From NCBI RefSeq assembly GCF_030272615.1, contig NC_081410.1, positions 506,574,442-506,638,441 of the forward strand: a DNA stretch of 64,000 bases, written 5' to 3'. Positions 10,495-23,081 of the stretch are shown here, one piece after another (positions within the stretch are counted from its first letter, which is position 1; each line of letters opens with the position of its first letter). The position numbers and the translations under genes were made by a program. This stretch comes from Cryptomeria japonica (Eukaryota > Streptophyta > Pinopsida > Cupressales > Cupressaceae). The notes beneath the pieces were generated by a model that was not told the DNA's origin, did not search any database, and saw only the letters and a program-made list of their open reading frames with translations.

Positions 10495-11616
10495 TGTAGC
10501 ATCCTAAAACTGTGACACTTGCAATTTCAACTGCATTTGGGTCTTCACGATGGCGGCGCAACGTTGAACCTGAATGGATACCCCGAAACCTGTTTATAAC
10601 ACCAAAAACTGCATTTTTCTGCACCCTGGCCTGATCCCTCCTTGCACCCTGTTGTCCTGGGAGGTGGGACCATGGCGCCCAGTGCCTTGGTCCTTCTGGA
10701 CTAGGGCGCCTAGTGCCCTGGTCCCCCAGGACCATGGTGCCCAGCGCCCTGGTCCCTGGCCCTATTTTGGGCCCGGTCTCTTTTGGGCATCGGGTCTTTA
10801 AGTTTGCAATTTGGGAAATAATGTTTCCTGGTCGGCCTAAGGTTGAGAAAATCAGTCTATCAACCCTATATGACAAGTATATAAACTACATTTCCTCTTC
10901 CAAAAAAGGGAGGAAGACATATGCGAGCAAGACACGGAAGCAATATTCAAACATTCAAGCATTCAAGCACTCAAGTATTCCTTCAAGCAATTGAGCATTC
11001 TAAGTCTCCATTCAAGGCTAGGTGTTGCATTCAAGACAAGGATTCAACCATTGAAGAGGAGATCACATACAACATACAACATACTACATACATTACACCT
11101 TCGCATGTAAGAATACAAACATTCTTACAACAAGGTTGTAGGTACGCGGCTGTAATTGAGGATCTGGAATCCTTGTGCAGAGAAGAACAGATCCCCCTTC
11201 GTTTCGCGGATTTTTCGGAGGACCGTGTGCACGCCGGGCGCCATCGTCCCGTCAACTTTCACTCAAATTTGCATAACAGCACCGTCTCGACATTTTACTG
11301 CTAATTCCAGGTCCGCAGCTTCATCCCATATCCCTATCTCTGTTTATAAGCAAATCTTTCCTACTTTACATGCATTCCTAGTTCAATCTTTCTATCTACA
11401 TTTTTTACAAAAGAGGGTATCCTTGATGTCACAACCCTTGAAACTCATTTAGAATCCAATCTTGCATTGTGTGGGATTGGATCTTGTGGGTTTCAACCCC
11501 TCTTTTGAATGTAAAGTCTCTCCTAAGTGAAAACCATCAACCCTAGTGACTCTCCCTTCTCTCTCCTTGGAGTTGGGGAGGGGAGAACAACTAGGGTTCA
11601 ATTTTTCTGCTTTACA
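10495..11616 (+). repeat. Family-1 3' LTR
   Basis: The 1122-bp repeat starts TGTAGCATCC and ends CTGCTTTACA. It is followed by the target duplication ATATC (11617-11621). Its TATA box is at 10878-10885 and its stem-loop box at 11220-11232. It is longer than the 5' LTR because of an extra palindromic unit near 10705-10737. Confidence 0.93.
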
Positions 11617-11623
11617 ATATCCT

Positions 11624-12841
11624 TATAGCATCCTAAAATTGCACCCTATGCAATTCTGAGCGCATTTGGGGCCCTCACCTTAGTGCTCGCATCCTCATTC
11701 TTGATTAGGATCCATTTATGCTTGTACCATGTACTAAATGTCATATTATCATATTATAGCTTGCATTGCACCTTAAGCTTTGCCCAAGTGTGGGGTAGGA
11801 CCAAGGTGTGGTGCCTTGGTCCACACAAGGACCATGGTGCCATGCCATGGTCCTCCCTAATTGAGGCCCAATTCAAACCCTTTTCCCTATCTTGAAAATG
11901 AGTGGGAAACCTTCCTTCATGTTGGCCTATGTCATAAAATTAGCATAATTGATGATGGACAAGTATATAAGGAGGTCTTCCTCTCTCATTTTGGATATAT
12001 GGTGAAATTGGGAGTACTACATTCAAGCAATCAAGCAATCAAGCATTCAAGCATTCAAGCATTCAAGCATTCAAGCATTGAATTATTCATCATCAAGAAT
12101 TTCTAAAGGTCTTCAAGGCTACAGATTCTTCATTTATCTATTGTGGAGAAAAATTACATCAATCATTTGAAAGCATGTATGTGTGTTATATTTTTCTCAT
12201 GTTCATGCCATTTCATACAACATATGTGATTATATTAAAGAAGTAAAGTATCATTATCAGTCATTGCAGATCTGAGGTATACCTTTCCATCATTTGTTTC
12301 AAGTATTTGTAATATTTAATTCAAAGTTGATTCGAAACTGGGGTTTGAATTAGGCAAACCCTTATTCCCAACCTTTTTCACCTTCTTTCTGTGTAGGAAA
12401 TAGGTACAGAGTTGTACTATTTAGGATAAGATGCATTCATAGAGATGAATAAACTCTTTTCAACATGCGAAAAGTTCACAGGACTGTGGTGCCACGTCTT
12501 GGTCCCAACTTTTTAGGATCTTTTTCGAGAGTCATATCTAACTTGGCTTATACTGCTCAATTCTAGGTGCCCAACTTAATCCTGCATCCGTGGCTTACTA
12601 TTTACTTGTTTTTACCTTTATTTGTTAGCACTTTACCTAATTTCAGCATTTCAACTTGCAAAAGAGAGGAAAACCCACAAAAATCAATCCAATGAATTCA
12701 GTATTTAGAACTTATCTAATTTGTTACTGAATCTAGTGGACTCCCTTTCATCTTTTGAATGTAAAGGTTTCCCAAGTGAAATTAATTTAGTGATTTCTCC
12801 CTCCTCTGTTGCAAATTGCCAAATCAAATTTTCCCCTTAGA
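11624..12841 (+). repeat. Family-2 copy A 5' LTR
   Basis: The repeat begins TATAGCATCC (mutated TG) and ends near CCCCTTAGA, where the 3' LTR reads TGTTTACA. It carries the TATA box at 11964, a 9-bp ATTCAAGCA minisatellite of about seven units (12021-12085) and a GGAC...GGTCC stem-loop (12481-12505). It shares CATTCTTGATTAGGATCC with the copy B 5' LTR, whereas both 3' LTRs read CATGCTTGATCAAGACCC. Confidence 0.85.
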
Positions 12842-13890
12842 TTTTTTTCAACCTGATGCCTTGCACCTTTAATTTTGATTTATGTTTTCAGATCTGAGTG
12901 TATGTAATCTGAAATTCAAATTTTCATTTACAAGTTCAGTTTCCTTGCAAATTTTAAAAATTTAGAGGTTAATTTCACTAAAACCCTATTTATTTAATTT
13001 CAAAATTGAGTTTATAAATTGCATAATTTGGATTAATTGTTTTAGATTTGAGTACTTTTTCAATTTCAAAATTCAAAATTTCCCTTGGAAGTCAAATTTC
13101 AAATTCGTCTTAAAATTAAACTGTTAATTTCAAAAACCCTAATTAAATTTTTTTTTTAACAAAATTGAGCTTGTGGGTTGTTTAAATTTTGAATTTATCA
13201 TTTTAGAGTTGCTTCGAATTCAATTTTACAATCTTGGATCAAATTTTAATTTTAAAATTAAGTGTTTAATTAAAAAGACCCTAATTTTTAAATTAAAATT
13301 AACCTTGTACATTTCCCAATTTTTCAATTTTCAAATTTCAATCCTACATATAATTTTAAATTTAATTTTAAAATTAAGAGGTTATTTTCAAATCCCTAAC
13401 TCTAAATTTAAATTTCCTAGGAGGTTACATACTTTTTCAAAAAAGAAAAAAAAGAAAAATATATAACAAATCAATTTGCTTATTTAATTGGATGATTATT
13501 TTATAATATTTAGCATTATTCAATTATTTTGTGAATTCCAAATTCTAAATTTCAATTTTCAAATTGAAAACTCAAATTCTCATTTCTAAATTTTTCAAAA
13601 TCTAAATCTCAAAAAATAAAAAAATCAAATTTGTGAATCTCATTAATTTTCATAAAATCCTAATTTATTGCCATATTCATCATGGCAATTAATAGATTTT
13701 ATTTATTTTCTATTTCACATATGATTACATTGCTTCTGACATAAATTTATTAGAATCATGTGTTAGATAATAGCTTCTTTCACTTCATGTTACTTCTTTT
13801 CATTCATAGCACTTGGACATATTGCATTTTTAGGGTTTCCAAGTTGCTTATTTTTCATTTGAATTAGATGTTGAATCTTTCATCTATCAT
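12842..13890 (+). other. Family-2 copy A leader, AT-rich
   Basis: The low-complexity leader is rich in AAATTTCAAATT-type words, and I recognise no gene. The frame 13173-13466 is a product of this composition. The same leader occurs in copy B at about 21998-23081. Confidence 0.55.
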
Positions 13891-15123
13891 GTGTGTTGTG
13901 TTATGGTGATATTTGGGGGAAAATGTGTTTCATACATAGATCACTTTAAAGATTTTGTACATTCCAATCCTAGAGATTTTAATGGAAAACTTCATACTTA
14001 TACCTCTCCTAGGGTATCAAATGTGAATGAAGAAAGAGATAATACTCCTATCAATGATCTCTATAATGGAGAGCAAGAATTGAAGAGAAACATGGTCCCA
14101 TCTTCTTCTTATACACATAACCTTGTGCAAGGGGAGCAAAATCAAAATATTGGTGTTTCCATCTCTCTATATCCTAGAGCCTATCTTATTCATCAGAACA
14201 TTTGTAGAGAAGATGATGTAATGCATTTCATTCATGATCTCTTTCCCAACATAACATTAAGTAAATATGAAGACTTAGATCATAAGGATCTTTCTTCCCA
14301 ATCTACTAAAGAGGATATACATGGTGAACAAAAGGAAAATCCTCCTCAACAAGATATTCCTTCTTCATCTAGTAATCCGTTGATTCCTTCCAAACATTCT
14401 TACACTACAAACTTCAAAGAAATTTATTATAATGTTATTTTTCCTTATTGATTAAAGGATTCTTATAGCAGTGGATTTAACATAATATCAAAACAAGGTT
14501 TTAGAGGACGAGGACTTGGAATATTTGAACAAGGAATTCGAGTCCCTATAAACCCTCCCACACAAATTACCATAGAAGGCCAAGAAAATTATAATATATC
14601 TCCTATGGATGACCTCCTTAGGATTCATGACTTTAAAGATTATCTTGCAAGACAACAAGCCATTCATTCTCACAAAAGTGCTTCTTCTTCAAAAATTCCT
14701 TTTTATTCATTTCATCAAAATCTTGATCACCATGCTAATGATTATCCTGGTTTTCAAAATTCAATAAAAGAACTTATTGATAGTGGAAAAGTTAAAATCA
14801 TTGATGAAAATTCTTCTTCTTCTAAAAATAACTCTTGTCATCAATCTCAAAATAATAATCCGACACCTATTGATGATCAAGAAAAATTGGCCACTAGAAT
14901 CTTTTAGAAATTGAAGTATGACAAGAATGTTGTTTTTCCTTTTGTGAAGTTTAGCATTAAGCATAAAGAAGAAAGTGGATATTGTCTTTTTCATCATGGT
15001 GGCTCTCATTCTCTTGGAAAGTGTAAATAATTTAAGGAAATTTTTCAAGAACAATATGGTCATGCTCGTATATGTTTTTCAATAGATCTTGCTCTCTTTC
15101 TTGGTCAAAACATAGTGCCTTAA
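13891..15123 (+). pseudogene. Decayed gag-like ORF of family-2 copy A
   Basis: One reading frame runs from the ATG at 13891 to the TAA at 15121-15123 (410 codons). It is broken by TGA (14449-14451), TAG (14905-14907) and TAA (near 15028). Two Tat-like cysteine/histidine motifs remain: a damaged one reading SFHQNLDHHANDYPGF near 14707, and YCLFHHGGSHSLGKC near 14980. Each is followed by a helix, as in the family-1 Gag tail. The canonical gag core is not recognisable. Copy B shows that the second and third stops are recent: it reads CAG and TCA at the same places. The original role was probably Gag-like RNA binding. It cannot now give a full protein. Confidence 0.65.
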
Positions 15124-17377
15124 CACTCCTCTCACCCAATGTTTCTCATCACCCTATGACACAAGTATTTAACTTAATTGGGGGTTCTTTTTCATTAGAG
15201 GTGGCACTTTTTAAATTTTGAATATCTTTGGGTCGCAATACGATGCTCTTTTATCTCTATCCTATCGCTCATCTTTAAAGTTTCACCATGTCCTTTATGG
15301 ATTGCATCTTTCATAACTTGATGTCCTTTCTTTCATTGAATTATCCTTCATACAAGTACATGTGTGTCCCTTTTTAGGACCTATTATTTGTTTGAAATGG
15401 AAAATCTCTTATGAATAATATTTCGTAAGGAAATGTGTGATTCTTCCCCCTAATCTGTCCTTGTCTTCTTACTTGCGGGGAAAGGATATCTTTTTCCTTT
15501 TCTCCCTTTCTATCTAAAATGTCATAGTTCCCTTTGGGGGCTTGCAATTTTCATATCTTGATATCCTTTCTTGTATAGAACAGTATGTCTCTTATGACTA
15601 ATCCCTCCTCAGGGGAATGTGTGATCTCTTTTTCTTTCTCTCTGCCTTCGAAGATTACCTCTTCTTTAGAGTTGTATTTTACATATACAAATGTCATTTC
15701 TTGCAGTGGATATTCATTCATGTCAGTACATTGTGCATTTGCTTATGTTTTCTATCTCCTTAAATGTTATGTAATTCTTCTAATTTTCCTTACTCTTAGG
15801 GGTAAAATATTTCTTATTCTCCCCCTCTCTCCTTTCTAAGGATATACTTTTCCTTTTTTGGGCAGTATTTGCTTATGATTTGATGTCATTCCTTGTGTGA
15901 ATCTTTTGTTTGCTTAAGGATTCTCTCTTATACAAGAGGTGTATGTCCTTGGCTACAACCTCTTTTTCACTTGGGAATATACATCCCCTCACATTGGTTA
16001 AAAAGTATGTCATCCTTCATCAAGAATCTATTTCACCTAGTAATAGGGGAAGGTATGCATTCTTGTTCTCCTTCCCTTCTTTTGGTAGAAGATGCTATAT
16101 TTTTTCAAGAAAAATCCTGTTGGAGGTAGATTTATTTTGAGAAAAGATCTAGTCTCCTCCAAGGATCTCCTTTACACATGTTGCAAGATATCTCTTTTTC
16201 AACTATCTTATCCTTGCTTGAAGAGTATTCCCCTCTCTAGCCTGGATTTATACCATTATAGCATAAAGAATATCTCCTTGGCATTTAAGGTTCATATCCT
16301 TTTTTCTAGCTTCCTTAAAGCATCCACATAGGGCTATTTTGACATCTTAACTGTGGGGGCACCCATATCGCTCCCTTTCTACCATATTGTTCCATAATTT
16401 TGTATCACTTTTTGCATGTCTTAAACAGGGTGTTCATTCTCAAAATGAGAGAAAAAATCTTACACAAGATGCAAAATTTGATATGTCTTAGATGGGGATA
16501 CACTTCACCAAAACTATCTAGCAAAACTATTACATGGGATGTCCTCAAAATCAGGGATGTATCCATTTCAATCGGGGTTACACATTCTTGAATCTAGAGA
16601 AAAAATCTTAAACTAGATGTTCCCAAAGTTGCCCATTTTCCTCTTGGAATTAGCAAACACATTTGCACACACAATTGCCCCTTGAAATTTTCATTTAAAT
16701 TACATGTATTTAATAGGTTGAAGCACACTCAAAACCAGAGGAAAAATAATCTTATACAAGGTGCTATACAGTTGAAACTAGGCATCACTTGCACACATGC
16801 ACGAGGATGAGTGGAACTAGTGGAATATGAATAGAATATTCCTTCTCTCCTCCCCAAAATAGATCACCTAGATGAAAACATCTAGGGGAAAGGTATCTAT
16901 GTTCCCTTTCTCTCTATCATCATTCTTCTCATGGATCACTTGGATAAATACATCTAGTGTGTATTCATGATCTCTCTCTTCTTCCTCTCATGAACTCATA
17001 TCTTTGCTATTGATAGTTCATGGATGATGCTTTCTTTTCTCTTTTATATGATCACTTGTGTTCGTGAGATGGTATTTTTCAAGAATGATATTAGTTGTTG
17101 AGACATTTTGATATGGAGGTCTATTCGGCTAGTTTACTTGAGGTCTTATTTTGGTCTTAATTTTTGTTGTGTGTCTTTGCTTTTGTATTTATTTTTGTCT
17201 TGTTTTTGCATACCCTTTCATGTGTTTGAGTGAGTTAAGATCCTAATATTGGTGGATTGGCTCCTCAAAATTAGTGATATGTCATACTCCTTGCTATTAT
17301 GCTCCACATTCCTCATCCTCTTGATCTCTCTTTCTTCTACTTTACCAAGAGTATTTGCGTAAGCTTATACTCCGTCT
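15124..17377 (+). other. Family-2 copy A 3' non-coding region
   Basis: About 2.2 kb of T/C-rich sequence has no recognisable domain. The ORFs 15585, 15893, 15910, 16092 and 16400 are short, overlap in different frames and are not kept in copy B. The region aligns with 24290-25863 plus 30175-30869 in copy B, which fixes the solo-LTR insertion point between 16690 and 16700 of this copy. Confidence 0.6.
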
Positions 17378-17392
17378 AAAGTGGGGGCTAAA

Positions 17393-18581
17393 TGTAGCAT
17401 CCTAAAGTTGCACCCTTTGGAATTTTGATCACATTTGGGGCCCTCACCTTAGTGTTCTCATCCTCATGCTTGATCAAGACCCATTTATGCTTGTAGCATG
17501 CAATAAATGTCATATTATCACATTATACCTTGCATTGCACCTTAACCTTGGCCAAAATAGGGGATAGGAGCAAGTTGTGATGCCTTGGTCCTCACTAGGA
17601 CCATGGCACCATGCCATGGTCCTTCCTAATTGGGTCCAAATTCAAACCCTATGCCCTATCTTAAAAATGAGTGACAAACCTTCCTCCGTACCGGCTTATG
17701 TCAAAAATTTAGCATAATTAATGACGAACAAGTATATAAGGAGGCCTTCCTCTCTCATTTTTGATATATGAAAAAATTGGGAGAACTACATTCACGCAAT
17801 CAAATTTTCAAGCATTGAAGTATTTATCAGCAAGCATTTCTAGAGGCCTTCAAGGCTTCATATTATTCATTTATCCATTATGGAGCAACATTACACCAAT
17901 CATTTGAAAGCATGTGTGAGTGTTAGAGTTTTGTCATGTTAATATCATTTTATAAAACATATATGATTACATTCAAGAAGCAAAGCATCATTATCAGTCA
18001 TTGCACATCTGAGGTATACCTTTACATCATTTATTTGAAGTATTTGTAATATTTCATTCAAGGTTTATTTCAAACCATGGTTTGACTTAGGAAAACCCTA
18101 TTCTCAACCTTTTTCCCCTTTTTTATGTGTGCAGGAAATAGGTATAAGATGTACTCTTAAGGATAATCTTCATTCATAGAGACAAATCAACCCTTTTTGA
18201 CACATGGAAAGTTCTAAGGATCGTGGTGCAGCATCCTATTCCCATATTTTTTGGAGCTTTTTTGAAGGTCATACCTGACTCAACTTATACTGCTCAATTC
18301 TACGTGCCCAACTTGATCCCACATCTATGGCTTACTCTTTACATGTTTTTACCTTTATTTTTTAGAACTAAATACCTAATTTCAGCATTTTAGCTTACCA
18401 AAGATAGCAAAACCCACAAAAATCAATCCAATCCATTCAGTATTCAATTCTTATCTAATTTGTGACTGAATCTAGTGGATTACCTTCCCTCTTTTGATTG
18501 TAAAGGTTTCCTAAGTGAAATTAATTTGGTGATTTTTCCCTCCTATGTTGCAAATTACCAAATCAAATTTTACTGTTTACA
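17393..18581 (+). repeat. Family-2 copy A 3' LTR
   Basis: The 1189-bp repeat runs from TGTAGCATCC to TGTTTACA. The polypurine tract AAAGTGGGGGCTAAA at 17378-17392 precedes it and ATCCT follows. The TATA box is at 17733-17739. Confidence 0.9.
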
Positions 18582-18586
18582 ATCCT

Positions 18587-18899
18587 AACGATATAATAAT
18601 AATTACTCAACTTTTTCTTTCACAAGATAGTGAAAGAAAGAAAATACATGCGATGATGAATGATGATTGCACCAAATGTGTAATAGTTGTGAGCTCACTT
18701 GGCAAGTGTGTGAGAAAGTAGAAACGCTGTATACAATAGGTTTCTCACAATTTGAGGACACGTGTCTCAACCACATGAAGTGAGAAAAAATATAGAGATA
18801 ATTAAGTGGATACTCAAGCAATGCGAATAGGAATCTGTCTAAGAATGCTAGAGGCTAACATGTTTGATAAATTCATTATTTACATGAACACCCTCCCTT
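18587..18899. other. Non-coding flank downstream of family-2 copy A
   Basis: Nothing recognisable is present. The stretch aligns with 32079-32400 in unit 2, so it belongs to the duplicated segment. Confidence 0.5.
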
Positions 18900-19369
18900 A
18901 TGTGCAACATAGAGAGTAATGTGTACAATCGGGTTACAAGTGCATATTGTGTCAAGCAAATGAAGTTATCTCGGTATAAGGATTTGGTCAAAACTATATT
19001 GATATATTTCACTTCTTATACAATCAACAATATTTATGGAGAGAAAAATGTAATGTGGATGCAATGGAAAGTGTTGCTTTCCTTGTAGGCCTAGAAATTG
19101 GTTAGGAAAAATATCATTCCATGGTACAAGCCCTCCGCTCTCCTACAGTGGAAGATCAAACCCAATTTGATAATTTCATGTGTGTTCATATCGATTTAGG
19201 AGAATGGTTTGCACACATTTACAATTATCTCAAAACCAGAAGCTTTCTCGATGATGCTAGAAAAACCTTGTGTATGTGAATTTGGAAGCTGACCACTCGC
19301 TATATCCTCTTATCCAATGTCCTCTACCGAAGATCATATAATGGCCTTCTTTTACGTTGTTTGACAAAA
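18900..19369 (+). pseudogene. Tat-type RNase H end and integrase N-terminus remnant (unit 1)
   Basis: A decayed fragment of a Ty3 polyprotein lies here. Positions about 18945-19090 read like the end of RNase H, with a DAMESVASLVGLE-like tail typical of Tat elements. Positions about 19285-19369 read NVLYRRSYNGLLLRCLTK, the conserved segment before the integrase zinc finger. Several stops and frame changes lie between them. The sequence ends abruptly at the duplication junction (19369), so the rest of integrase is missing here. The same remnant in unit 2 continues to the integrase C-terminus at 33150. Confidence 0.7.
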
Positions 19370-20803
19370 GAACATATAGGGCATGAATGCCAAGGTTTTA
19401 AGTGCAGTTGAAGGTTGTTTGCATGCATGGAGAGTATCTACGGGTTTTTTGAGTTCATTTAGGGAAAGTTATTAAGGTTTTGAGTTATCATCATGTTTGA
19501 CTAAGCCATTTTTGACTTTTTCACACCTTTGAGGCACTTTTAGAGTTAGATTCATTTGTTGGATTTAAGGGTTTTTGTTACATCCGACACCAGTTTATTA
19601 GGAGTTCCTATTCTCATGGATTTTTTAAAGGGGGGGATTGGAGGATATATTGATGTTTATAACCCATTCTTGAGCAGAACCTGATTATGTAGTTTGGAGC
19701 CTTAGTGACTTCTAACAGTCCTTTTCCTCACTTCTTGCCATATTTTGTAACTCACATGATTTGATATTTATAAAAAGATACCTTGGAGGCTTATGACAGT
19801 TTTATTTCTCCTTATTCTTGCAGAGTTGTGTGTTTTTGTGATTGATCAAGTTATTAGTGAAGAGTATTTTCCTTCCTTATAATTTTGTCTCACTATATTT
19901 TATGTCTTTTCTGCAAAGTGTCATGTGCATGTTTCAAGTTGTGTCTAATTTATTGAGTAAGCTCATTCAGACCTTCTTGCGAAAAATTTATGCATTTGCA
20001 TGTCTTGAATAAGCTATATTATCTTATTGTTGTCAATATAGTTTTTAGAGTATTTCAACTTTCTGATTATCATAAAATTAGTAGTTTTGGTTAATCACTT
20101 AGTATTTCCCTTTAGTTTACAAAAGTGGGATTTACATTTAAGTTATCTTCTTTCCCTTTTCCCAAAAAATCAATAGTTTTAAAGTGATAACCAGCTAGGA
20201 ATCATCCTTATCCAAAGGTTCATCTTAGTCATAGGTGACCCACAACCTTGAATTGATCCCATGTTTCTCCAAAAAGCTTAGTTTGTCAAACTTTGTAGAC
20301 GGTACATTTCTAGGAGATATAAAGTTCATGAGACTATTATTGATAATTAAAACCCTTGTGAGGGCCACAAGTAACATGATGGATCCCTCTCTTTATAGAA
20401 CTCAATATGTATTGTTATCAAGAATAATTCAATGTTTATAATTTTAAGGTTTGAGAATGAGAGCTCAATGATTAATATTGAATATAGAACTTTCTAAGGT
20501 TCGACCTTTTGGGGTCATGCAATAGCTTGATGGAGTTCCACTTGATTTAGGATTCGTTGCTCAAAGAAATATCTTTAAATTTTTTTGTATTATTTTATGT
20601 AATTGGGAAGTTTTTTGATGTAAGCCTTAAAGGGGTTCCCTTGGAAAGGTCTTTTCCTTTGATTTTTTAAGATGCAATGTAATAAGGGGGAATATTTACA
20701 TGGATGTTGGTTATATTACCCTATCCTCCAGTTCAAATTGTTTGATTTCTCTTTTGTAGTTTGGTTTCTCAACCAACTTACTAAATTTTCCTATTTATAT
20801 CCT

Positions 20804-21997
20804 TGTAGCATCCTAAAATTGTACCCTTTGCAATTTTTACCACATTTGGGGCCCTCACCTTAGTGTTCTCATCCTCATTCTTGATTAGGATCCATTTATT
20901 CTTGTACCATGTAATAAATGTCATATTATCATATTATACCTTGCATTGCACCTTAACCTTGGCCCATATGCAGGGTAGGACCAGGGTGTGGCACCTTGGT
21001 CCTCACAAGGACCATGACACCATGCCATGGTCCTCCCTAATTGAGGCACAATTCAAACCCTTTGCCCTATCTAGAAAATGAGTGAGAAACCTTCCTTCAT
21101 GTTGGCCTATGTCAGAAAATTAGCATAATTGATGATGGACAATTATATAAGGAGGCCTTCCCCTCTCATTTTGGATATATGGTGAAATTGGGAGTACTAC
21201 ATTCAAGTAATCAAGCATTCAAGCATTCAAGCATTGATGTATTCATCATCAAGCATTTCTAAATGTCTTCAAGGCTGCATATTATTCATTTATCCATTGT
21301 GGAGCAAAATTACATGAATAATTTGCAAGAATGTGTGCATTATATTTATTTCATGTTCATGCCATTTCATAAAACATATGGGATTATATTCAAGAAGCAA
21401 AGTATCATTATCAATCATTGCGGATCTGAGGTATACCTTTCCATCATTTTTTTCAATTATTTATAATATTTAATTCAAGGTTGATTCAAAACTGGGGTTT
21501 GACTTAGGCAAACCCTTATTCCCAACCTTTTTCCCCTTCTTTCTGTGTAGGAAATAGGTATAGAGTTATACTCTTTAGGACAAGCTTCCTTCATAGAGAC
21601 GAATAAACCCTTTTCAACATGCAAAAAGTTCACAGGACCGTGGTGCCACGTCTTGGTCCCAACTTTTTAGGAACTTTTTCAAGGGTCATATCTGACTAGG
21701 CTTATACTACTCAATTATAGGTTCCTAGCTTAATCCTGCATCTGTGGCTTATTGTTTAGATGTTTTTACCTTTATTTTTTTAGCACTTTACCTAATTTCA
21801 GCATTTCAACTTACAAAAGAGAGGGAAACCCACAAAAATAGATCCAATCAATTTAGTATTTAGTCCTTATCTATTTTGTTACTAAATCTAGTAGATTCCC
21901 TTCCCTCTTTTGAATGTAAAGGTTTCCCAAGTGAAATTGATTTAGTGATTTCTCCCTCCTATGTTGCAAATTGCCAAATCAAATTTTTCCCTTTATA
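20804..21997 (+). repeat. Family-2 copy B 5' LTR
   Basis: The repeat starts TGTAGCATCC. The TATA box TATATAA is at 21144, an ATTCAAGCA minisatellite of about four units at 21201-21237, and the stem-loop GGACCGTGG...GGTCC at 21635-21659. It ends near CCCTTTATA, with the primer-site remnant following. Confidence 0.85.
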
Positions 21998-23081
21998 TTT
22001 TTTTGAACTTGATGCCTTGCATCTTTAATTTTTATTTATGTTTTTCAAATCTAAGTGTATGTAATTTGAAATTCAAATTTTCATTTACAAGTTTGATTTC
22101 CTTGCAAATTTTGAAAATTTAGAGGTGAATTTCATTAAAACCCTAATTTTTAATTTCAAAATTAAGCTTGTAAATTGCATAATTTGGATTAATTGTTTTA
22201 GATCTGAGTACTTTTTCAATTTCAAAATTCAAATTGTCACTTGCAACTGAAATTTCCAATTCAAGTCTTAAAATTAAGTTGTTAATTTAAAAAACCTTAA
22301 TTTTAATTTTTTTGTTTACAAAATTGAGCTTGTAAGTTGTTTAAATCTATAATTTATCATTTTAGAGTGGCTTCGAAATCAATTTTACAATCTTGGATAA
22401 AATTTTAATTTTAAAATTAGGTGTTTAATTAAAAAGACCCTAATTTTTAAATTAAAATTAACCTTGTGCATTTCCCAATTTTTCAATTTTCAAATTTCAA
22501 TCCTACATATAATTTACATTTAATTTTAAAATTAAGAGGTTATTTTCAAAGCCCCAACTCTAAATTTAAATTTCCTAGGAGGTTACATACTTTTCAAAAA
22601 AAAAAAGAAAATAAAAAACATCACAAATCAATTTGCTTATTTAATTGGATGATTATTTTTATAATATTTAGCATTATTCAATTATTTTACAAATTCAAAA
22701 TTTCAAATTTCAATTTTCAAATTTAAAACTCAACTTCTCATTTCTAAATTTTTCAAAATCTAAATCTTAAAAAAAAAATAAAAAAATTTGTGAATCTCAT
22801 CAATTTTTCTAAAATCTTAATTTATTTCTATGTTCATCATGGCAATTAACAAATTTTACTTATTTTATACTTCACATATGATTACATTTCTTCTTATATA
22901 AATTTATTATAATCATGTGTTAGATAATAGCTTCTTTCACTTCATGTTACTTCTTTTCATTCATAGCACTTGGACATATTGGATTTTTAAGGTTTCCAAG
23001 TTGCTTCCTTTTCATTTGAATTAGATCTGAAATCTTTCATCTATCATGTGTGTTGTGTTATGGTGATATTTTTGGGAAAAT
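21998..23081 (+). other. Family-2 copy B leader, AT-rich
   Basis: This is the same AAATTTCAAATT-rich leader as in copy A. No gene is visible, and the frame 22466-22726 is compositional. Confidence 0.55.

Larger units (their letters stand above)
4001..11616 (+). mobile_element. Family-1 LTR retrotransposon, Tat-like, non-autonomous (gag and protease only)
   Basis: This is a complete 7616-bp element with a 5' LTR (4001-5090) and a 3' LTR (10495-11616), each TG...CA. ATATC flanks it on both sides (3996-4000 and 11617-11621). Between the LTRs are a primer-binding-like site, a long leader, gag, a protease domain in the same frame after one TAG, a third proline-rich ORF and a polypurine tract. No reverse transcriptase, RNase H or integrase motif occurs, so it must have been moved by another element's enzymes. 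It landed 7-8 bp upstream of a family-2 5' LTR. The gag and LTR style point to the Ty3 Tat lineage. This fits the published class of gag-only terminal-repeat elements. Confidence 0.93.
11624..18581 (+). mobile_element. Family-2 LTR retrotransposon, copy A (unit 1)
   Basis: A 6958-bp element with LTRs 11624-12841 and 17393-18581 is flanked by ATCCT (11619-11623 and 18582-18586). Its LTR termini, TATA context, primer-site remnant and polypurine tract resemble family 1, so the two are related Tat-like families. The interior holds only a decayed gag-like frame and about 2.2 kb of non-coding 3' sequence. No polymerase or integrase is present, so it was non-autonomous. The first LTR base pair is TA instead of TG. 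Confidence 0.9.
2583..19369 (+). repeat. Tandem segmental duplication, unit 1
   Basis: This is the first of two adjacent copies of one segment. It starts near the words GAATGCCAAGG at about 2600 and ends at GTTGTTTGACAAAA (19356-19369), where unit 2 begins directly. Without the later family-1 insertion (4001-11616 plus 5 bp) the unit is about 9166 bp, against about 9191 bp for unit 2 without its own insertion. The order is a non-coding flank (2583-4000), a family-2 LTR element (11624-18581), another flank, then RNase H and integrase remnants. The two copies are clearly diverged: a shared 68-codon frame at 3448 and 20235 differs at 7 of 68 positions. Confidence 0.85.
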
